Shown: piece after piece, positions 6,322 to 10,213 of the stretch
Layout: each line of letters opens with the position of its first letter
Numbering within the stretch: the first letter of the stretch is position 1
Notes under the pieces: model-generated
The model's input: only the letters and a program-made list of their open reading frames with translations
The model's database searches: none
Told to the model about the DNA's origin: nothing
Translations under genes and position numbers: made by a program
Origin: Planctomycetota bacterium
GTDB taxonomy: Bacteria > Planctomycetota > Phycisphaerae > Sedimentisphaerales > Anaerobacaceae
DNA length: 10,213 bases
Direction of reading: 5' to 3'
Assembly (NCBI GenBank): GCA_023139715.1
Contig: JAGLNB010000013.1
Span: forward strand, 1-10,213

Positions 6322-6651
6322 ATGTATGCAGTAATTGAACAAGGCGGAAAACAATATAAGGTTGCACAGGGTGATTGCTTAAACATCGAATTAGATGAAG
6401 TTTCTCCAGATGCCACAACAATCGAGTTAAACAAGGTTCTGCTGGTCAGTGATGGCAAAGAGACCAAAATAGGCACGCCTTTTCTTGATAATGCAAAGGT
6501 AATTGCTTCATTCAAAACCACCGCAGAAGAGGCACTTGTTAAAGGCGAAAAACTATATCCTATTCATTTCCGCAGACGCAAGAACAGCAGAACAAGAATC
6601 GGACATCGCCAGAAATATCTACAGATAACCATCGACAAAATCGAATCATAG
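6322..6651 (+). CDS. rplU: Large ribosomal subunit protein bL21
   Basis: bL21 is a structural protein of the large ribosomal subunit that contacts 23S rRNA. The start MYAVIEQGGKQYKVAQGD is the family signature. The basic C-terminal region, FRRRKNSRTRIGHRQKYLQI, matches the usual RRKN...GHRQ rRNA-binding pattern. At 109 residues it is slightly longer than E. coli L21 (103). The ATG at 6322 is preceded by GGGAG (6309-6313) at 8 bases. In most bacteria rplU is followed directly by rpmA (bL27). Here the next gene, gpsA, is on the opposite strand and ends 50 bases away, so rpmA is not adjacent. Confidence 0.97.
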   Translation: MYAVIEQGGKQYKVAQGDCLNIELDEVSPDATTIELNKVLLVSDGKETKIGTPFLDNAKVIASFKTTAEEALVKGEKLYPIHFRRRKNSRTRIGHRQKYLQITIDKIES

Positions 6652-6701
6652 ACGTAGTAATTCAAGATGCCGTATATCTTAGTAAAAAAAGGATAGTGGG
6701 A

Positions 6702-7715
6702 TTACTCCGCTTTTAATTGGCGATTCATCAATTCAGATATGGCTGTTTTAACCGATTTGTCTTCGAAAATAACTTCATAAACCGCTTGGGTAATTGGCAT
6801 TTCAATTTCACATTTTTGGCCAAGAGCAGCCGCTGATTCACAGGTAGCAATACCTTCAACTACTGACTCATTAGCCATTCGAGCTTGCTTTACGCTTTGG
6901 CCTTTTCCTATTCGCTCGCCAAATGAACGATTCCTGCCTTTTGGCGAAACACATGTTGTTACCAAATCGCCAAGCCCTGTAAGGCCGGCAAAGGTTTGTG
7001 TCTTTGCGCCGCAGGCAACGCCAAGCCGAGTTATTTCGGCAAGACCCCTGCTCAAAAGAGCTGCCTTTGCATTATCTCCTGCACCTATGCCATCGATAAT
7101 CCCAGCAGCAATCGCAATAACATTCTTCATAGCTCCTGCCAATTCAACGCCAACCACATCTGTATTCGTATAGACGCGCAGCCAATCAGCGTTGAAAGTA
7201 TACTGCATTTTTTTTGCTAATTCATCATCTTCAGCTGCGATACAAGCCACTGCCGGCAATCTTTTTGCTAATTCATCTGCGATAGTAGGCCCGGATAGAA
7301 CAGCAGTTTTAAGTTTTTTGCCCAACACATCAGCAAGAATTTGAGTTGGACGAAGAAGTGTATTATTTTCAATGCCTTTTGCTATTGAGACAATAGGCAC
7401 GTTTTGGGGAATATATTTTTTTAATCTTTCCCAGACGCTTCGCATAAATTGGCACGGCGCAGCTGAAACAATCAAATCAGCATCAGCCATTATCTTTTCA
7501 TCAGATGGTTCAAAAACCAGAGAGGCCGGCATTTTATAGCCGGGCAGAAATTTTTTGTTTTCCCCTGCCAGCTGAATCTGTTTCAGCTGCTCGCCGTCAT
7601 AGCCCCACATTTTTATTTGACTATCCGCCTGTTGCTTTTCACACAGCAGCATTGCCAAAACAGAGGCCATTGCTCCATCACCGATTATCGAAATATTTTT
7701 AAACATATTTTGCAT
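6702..7715 (-). CDS. gpsA: Glycerol-3-phosphate dehydrogenase [NAD(P)+]
   Basis: GpsA reduces dihydroxyacetone phosphate to sn-glycerol-3-phosphate, the backbone for phospholipids, in the cytoplasm. The Rossmann motif is near the N-terminus, IIGDGAMASVLA (10-21); the third Gly of the common GxGxxG is Ala here. SIAKGIE (110-116) and LSGPTIADELAKRLPA (140-155) are typical. The catalytic Lys197 lies in GAMKNVIAIAAGI, and GLTGLGDLVTTC (244-255) with GRNRSFGE (260-267) complete the C-terminal helical domain. The 337-residue length is normal. The ATG at 7715 lies 14 bases after the hflX stop, so it is probably read from the hflX transcript. No good Shine-Dalgarno is visible; Met4 (7706) is an equally plausible start. 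It converges with rplU, and I see no strong terminator hairpin between them. Confidence 0.96.
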   Translation of the reverse strand: MQNMFKNISIIGDGAMASVLAMLLCEKQQADSQIKMWGYDGEQLKQIQLAGENKKFLPGYKMPASLVFEPSDEKIMADADLIVSAAPCQFMRSVWERLKKYIPQNVPIVSIAKGIENNTLLRPTQILADVLGKKLKTAVLSGPTIADELAKRLPAVACIAAEDDELAKKMQYTFNADWLRVYTNTDVVGVELAGAMKNVIAIAAGIIDGIGAGDNAKAALLSRGLAEITRLGVACGAKTQTFAGLTGLGDLVTTCVSPKGRNRSFGERIGKGQSVKQARMANESVVEGIATCESAAALGQKCEIEMPITQAVYEVIFEDKSVKTAISELMNRQLKAE

Positions 7716-7729
7716 TATAATATGATGCT

Positions 7730-9046
7730 TTATGTATTTACAATTTCTATTTTTTCAGGGCGGAATCGTTTAAGCTCAGGTAGTAGTTTTTGGCTGAGCC
7801 GAGCTTCAATAATAACAGAGTCATCATTATATTGCTCCTGCAAAATCTGGCTATTCGCTCTCAAAAAACTCTGAACTTTGCCGTTTGATTGGTTTACCGT
7901 AATACGCAATAAAAGTTCATCGCCGTTATATTCTGCCAACACCGCTTTACTTAATTGCTCCAGGCCAAAACCGGTATTAGCTGAAATACACACCGCGTCA
8001 GGAAACATTGTTTGCAGTGTTTCAAGGTCGCTGATTTGGCTGACTATATCAACTTTGTTGAGAACTATCAAAGTCGAACTTTTGCCGCAACCAATCTTTT
8101 TTAAAACACCTTTAACTGCAACAATCTGCTCGGCTGCCTGAGCATCCGAAGAATCCACAACATGCAAAAGTAAATCAGCATTAACAGCTTCTTCAAGCGT
8201 GGCCTTAAACGAGGCAACCAGCTGATGCGGCAAATTCTTTACAAAACCAACTGTATCACTCAAAAGCACTTCTGCTCCACCGCCCAAAAACCATTTTTTT
8301 GTTCGCGTGTCGAGAGTAGCAAACAATCTATCTTCAACGAAAACATCTGAGTCAGTGAGAATATTCAAAAGTGTACTCTTGCCTGCGTTTGTATAGCCGA
8401 CAAGACAAATCTTGAACAGATCTTTTCTGCCGACGATTTCACGAATTTTTCGTTTATCGATTGCCGCAAGCTGGCGTTTTAGCTCTGTAATTTTCTTCTT
8501 TACCAGCCGCCGGTCGATTTCAAGTTGCTGCTCTCCCATACCTCTTGTCCCAATTCCGCCGACAGCACCGGCAGCTGTTCCACCTCCGGCTCCGGCCACA
8601 CTATCTAAGTGCGACCACATCCGTGTCAATCGAGGATAAGTATATTCCAATTGGGCTACTTCGACCTGTAATTTGGCTTGTTTTGTTTTAGCCCTTGTAG
8701 CAAAAATATCGAGTATCAATTCACTTCTATCGAGGACTTTGATTTCAATAATCTCTTCAAGCTCACGGATTTGGCCGGGCGAAAGACTATTATCAAATAT
8801 AACAACATCAGCAGAAAATCGTTTGACTCTATCTGCAAGCTGAGCTGCCTTGCCCTTGCCTATGTAGGTAGCCGGACTTATTCTGCGAACCTTCTGGGGA
8901 AATCTATCTACGACAATTGCGCCAGCACTTTCAGCCAAAGCGGACAGCTCTACCAAATCAGGTTCATTAGCCTGATTGCGAAGAAAAGCCGCCACTAAAA
9001 TAGCTCGTTCTTTTTTAACTTTTAACGTCTGACGAAACTTTTCCAA
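7730..9046 (-). CDS. hflX: Ribosome-associated GTPase HflX
   Basis: HflX is a GTPase that binds the ribosome and in studied bacteria splits stalled or hibernating 70S particles under stress. The N-terminal HflX domain includes ATYIGKGKAAQL (59-70) and VLDRSELILDIFA (104-116). A Gly-rich loop follows, AGAGGGTAAGAVGGIGTRG (151-169), then GEQQLEIDRR (171-180). The G domain shows G1 GYTNAGKST (217-225), G3 DTVGF (264-268), G4 NKVD (330-333) and G5 SA (355-356). At 438 residues it is full length. The start is a TTG at 9044-9046 with AGGTG at 9054-9058, 7 bases upstream; no ATG lies close to it. It sits between the ACT-domain gene and gpsA on the same strand. A TATAAT on the minus strand at 9064-9069 could give it its own promoter, but no -35 is clear. 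Confidence 0.96.
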   Translation of the reverse strand: MEKFRQTLKVKKERAILVAAFLRNQANEPDLVELSALAESAGAIVVDRFPQKVRRISPATYIGKGKAAQLADRVKRFSADVVIFDNSLSPGQIRELEEIIEIKVLDRSELILDIFATRAKTKQAKLQVEVAQLEYTYPRLTRMWSHLDSVAGAGGGTAAGAVGGIGTRGMGEQQLEIDRRLVKKKITELKRQLAAIDKRKIREIVGRKDLFKICLVGYTNAGKSTLLNILTDSDVFVEDRLFATLDTRTKKWFLGGGAEVLLSDTVGFVKNLPHQLVASFKATLEEAVNADLLLHVVDSSDAQAAEQIVAVKGVLKKIGCGKSSTLIVLNKVDIVSQISDLETLQTMFPDAVCISANTGFGLEQLSKAVLAEYNGDELLLRITVNQSNGKVQSFLRANSQILQEQYNDDSVIIEARLSQKLLPELKRFRPEKIEIVNT

Positions 9047-9053
9047 TTAAGAA

Positions 9054-9058
9054 CACCT
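9054..9058 (-). promoter_or_regulatory. Ribosome binding site supporting the TTG start of hflX
   Basis: AGGTG on the minus strand lies 7 bases before TTG 9046. This is the best-placed ribosome site upstream of the conserved region and supports a non-ATG start. Confidence 0.65.
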
Positions 9059-9099
9059 GAATTATTATAAATGATAAATTTAACTATTTAAGACAGCCG

Positions 9100-9552
9100 T
9101 TATTTTTTCGAGGCACGTGAACGTCGAACTGTTGGCTTTGATTTGGTAGTTTTTTTTGAGCCCTTTTCCAAAATTTTCATTGCCTTATTAACATCAGCAA
9201 CTTTCAAAACGCCTGTTGTTCGTCCTCCCTTTGCCCCTGCAGTGCAATACGCATACGAAATATTGATGTGGTTCTTCGCCAGCTTCTCGGCAACCTCGGC
9301 TAATGCCCCTGAAGTATTAGCGAGATTCAAACACAAAACATCGGTCTCGTTGCAGGCCATATTCAACTCAGAGAGAACCTTCTTTGCATTTGTGGGCGAA
9401 GCAAAAATCACCCTCATAACACCATGCTCTACCGAGTCCATCATCGTCATAGCTATTACGTTAATTTTTGCTCTCGCAAATTCGCTAAGTATATGACCAA
9501 GCACTCCCGGTTTATTAACCATAAAAATAGAAAACTGTTTTGCAATATACAT
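9100..9552 (-). CDS. Tandem ACT-domain protein with basic C-terminal tail
   Basis: ACT domains are small ligand-binding folds, usually sensing amino acids. The first spans about residues 5-62 (QFSIFMVNKPGVLGHILSEF has the typical NxPGxL turn), and the second about 71-130 (NLANTSGALAEVAEKLAKNH). No catalytic or DNA-binding domain is attached, so it is probably a free-standing regulatory or sensor protein, as tandem ACT proteins often are. The tail (132-150) is very rich in Lys, Arg, Ser and Thr and could bind nucleic acid or be disordered. The frame is open to a TTG at 9558, but GGAAGGGG (9559-9566, minus strand) abuts that codon and is 6 bases from the ATG at 9552, so I take the ATG and 150 residues. 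It lies between the STAS gene (27-base gap) and hflX (53-base gap) on the same strand. The ligand is unknown. Confidence 0.9.
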   Translation of the reverse strand: MYIAKQFSIFMVNKPGVLGHILSEFARAKINVIAMTMMDSVEHGVMRVIFASPTNAKKVLSELNMACNETDVLCLNLANTSGALAEVAEKLAKNHINISYAYCTAGAKGGRTTGVLKVADVNKAMKILEKGSKKTTKSKPTVRRSRASKK

Positions 9553-9558
9553 ATCCAA

Positions 9559-9566
9559 CCCCTTCC
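9559..9566 (-). promoter_or_regulatory. Ribosome binding site fixing the ACT-protein start
   Basis: GGAAGGGG on the minus strand is 6 bases from ATG 9552 but directly abuts TTG 9558, so it selects the ATG. Confidence 0.75.
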
Positions 9567-9579
9567 AATAAGGCGTAAA

Positions 9580-9942
9580 TCAATTTGAAGCTATAGCTTC
9601 AACAGCACTTTTTCTATCTGGAAAAAACCTGAAAATTCTGTCAAGATTAGTTATCTTAAAAACCCTGTGTAATTGTGGGTCTATCGAGCTAATCACAACC
9701 TGTCCCTGACGCTCTTCCAATCGAGAGCGAATGTCAAGAATCACTCCGAGAACCTGAGATGAGAAAAATTTAACCTGTCCAAAATCAAATACCATTTTAT
9801 TGATATTATTTTCCTCGATAAAGGTTTTAATCTGCTGGGAAACTGCGGCTATTTTTTCCGTATCACTTATAGAAGTAGCATTAAAAATTACTACCGCAAC
9901 ATCCGCTTCGCAGGTTATTTCAACACTGATTTTCTCATCCAT
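9580..9942 (-). CDS. STAS-domain protein (anti-sigma-factor antagonist-like)
   Basis: The 120 residues form a single STAS domain, the fold of SpoIIAA/RsbV anti-anti-sigma factors, which free a sigma factor or signalling partner when a conserved Ser is unphosphorylated. KMVFDFGQVKFFSSQVLGVI (49-68) matches the core pattern of a strand, Asp, then Ser-Ser before a helix; Ser61 or Ser62 is the likely phosphorylation site. The C-terminal half (QVVISSIDPQLHRVFKIT, then NLDRIFRFFPDRKSAVEAI) matches the family. No anti-sigma kinase (RsbW/SpoIIAB) or sigma gene is next to it, so its partner is unknown. The ATG at 9942 has only a weak GGAAA upstream. It is the first gene of a same-strand series leading into the ACT protein, hflX and gpsA, and lies 124 bases after the ABC ATPase stop. 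That gap contains no gene I can support. Confidence 0.92.
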   Translation of the reverse strand: MDEKISVEITCEADVAVVIFNATSISDTEKIAAVSQQIKTFIEENNINKMVFDFGQVKFFSSQVLGVILDIRSRLEERQGQVVISSIDPQLHRVFKITNLDRIFRFFPDRKSAVEAIASN

Positions 9943-10066
9943 AATACATTTCCAGTCAGAAATAAATTTTAATCGCTGAAATCATCGACTCTTTTGTATA
10001 TTTTCGCCTACTTTTGCACATTTATCAATACTTGTTATGAATCTTTATTTGAAGAAGGCAATTATC

Positions 10067-10213
10067 TCAGCACTTCCAACAAGCAACAAAATGCTCACTA
10101 TTGCCGTTTTTGGGCTCAAGAGGCGGCATTTTTTCCAAACATTTGCTATTTGCTAAAGAGCATCTCGAATAAAATGGACATCCGCCCTGCTGATTTTGGC
10201 AGCTTGAAACTTC
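10067..10213 (-). CDS. Oligopeptide/dipeptide ABC transporter ATP-binding protein (C-terminal end; runs off the right edge)
   Basis: Only the last 48 codons are present, reading on the minus strand from the right edge to TGA at 10067-10069. GGCPFYSRCSLANSKCLEKM, PPLEP and EHFVACWKC match the C-terminal extension of DppD/DppF and OppD/OppF-type ATPases (the oligo_HPY region): CPFxxRC, a further Cys, a proline-containing turn, then H-x-x-x-C. These proteins power import of peptides or related solutes through a membrane permease. Four conserved-type cysteines are visible, which fits reports that this extension can hold an iron-sulphur cluster in some members. The nucleotide-binding motifs lie outside the window, so I cannot tell the D from the F type. 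The short length and edge position limit certainty on the substrate. Confidence 0.88.
   Translation of the reverse strand, partial: EVSSCQNQQGGCPFYSRCSLANSKCLEKMPPLEPKNGNSEHFVACWKC

Noticed and set aside
6191..6421. N-terminal extension of the transaminase frame to 6421
   Set aside because: It overlaps the rplU start on the other strand, has no ribosome site, and the homology-like sequence begins at the ATG at 6190 with a good AGGAG.
6652..6701. Possible bidirectional terminator between rplU and gpsA
   Set aside because: Only a 5-bp AAGAT/ATCTT stem and a run of seven T on the minus strand are present, and they are not adjacent in the usual way; too weak to call.

Overview
The window reads as a chromosomal housekeeping stretch from an AT-leaning bacterium, most likely a planctomycete of the Phycisphaerae type. 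This assignment is inference. It rests on the prepilin-like protein with a GFTLIELL leader and a C-terminal DG motif, and on a membrane-anchored helix-turn-helix protein of a kind I associate with planctomycetes. There is no phage, insertion sequence, CRISPR array or resistance cargo. Genes are intact apart from the two cut by the window edges.

Layout, left to right. Positions 1-756 (minus strand) hold the start of hisF and all of hisH, the two halves of imidazole-glycerol-phosphate synthase. From a shared 100-base gap, glmS (857-2716, plus) runs the other way. A prepilin-like gene follows (2768-3562, plus), then a tRNA-Pro(TGG) gene on the minus strand (3585-3659). Positions 3861-5319 (plus) carry two genes in tandem with no characterised function: a small membrane-anchored protein, and a protein with an N-terminal helix-turn-helix, an acidic middle and two C-terminal membrane helices. 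A D-amino-acid transaminase gene (5357-6190, minus) and rplU (6322-6651, plus) are divergent around a promoter region.

The right third is a minus-strand series read right to left: a STAS-domain protein (9580-9942), a tandem ACT-domain protein (9100-9552), the GTPase HflX (7730-9046) and glycerol-3-phosphate dehydrogenase GpsA (6702-7715). Gaps are 27, 53 and 14 bases, so they could be one transcript. Upstream of them, on the same strand, is the C-terminal end of an oligopeptide/dipeptide ABC transporter ATPase (10067-10213).

Several genes feed the cell envelope or central biosynthesis: glmS (glucosamine-6-phosphate), the D-amino-acid transaminase (D-Ala/D-Glu) and gpsA (phospholipid backbone). 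HisH and GlmS both use glutamine amide nitrogen. The least ordinary items are a perfect 11-bp inverted repeat inside a 69-base in-frame segment, flanked by two GFT motifs, in the leader of the prepilin-like gene, and the uncharacterised pair at 3861-5319. Four start sites need care: GTG for hisF, TTG for hflX, and internal ATGs for the transaminase and the ACT protein.
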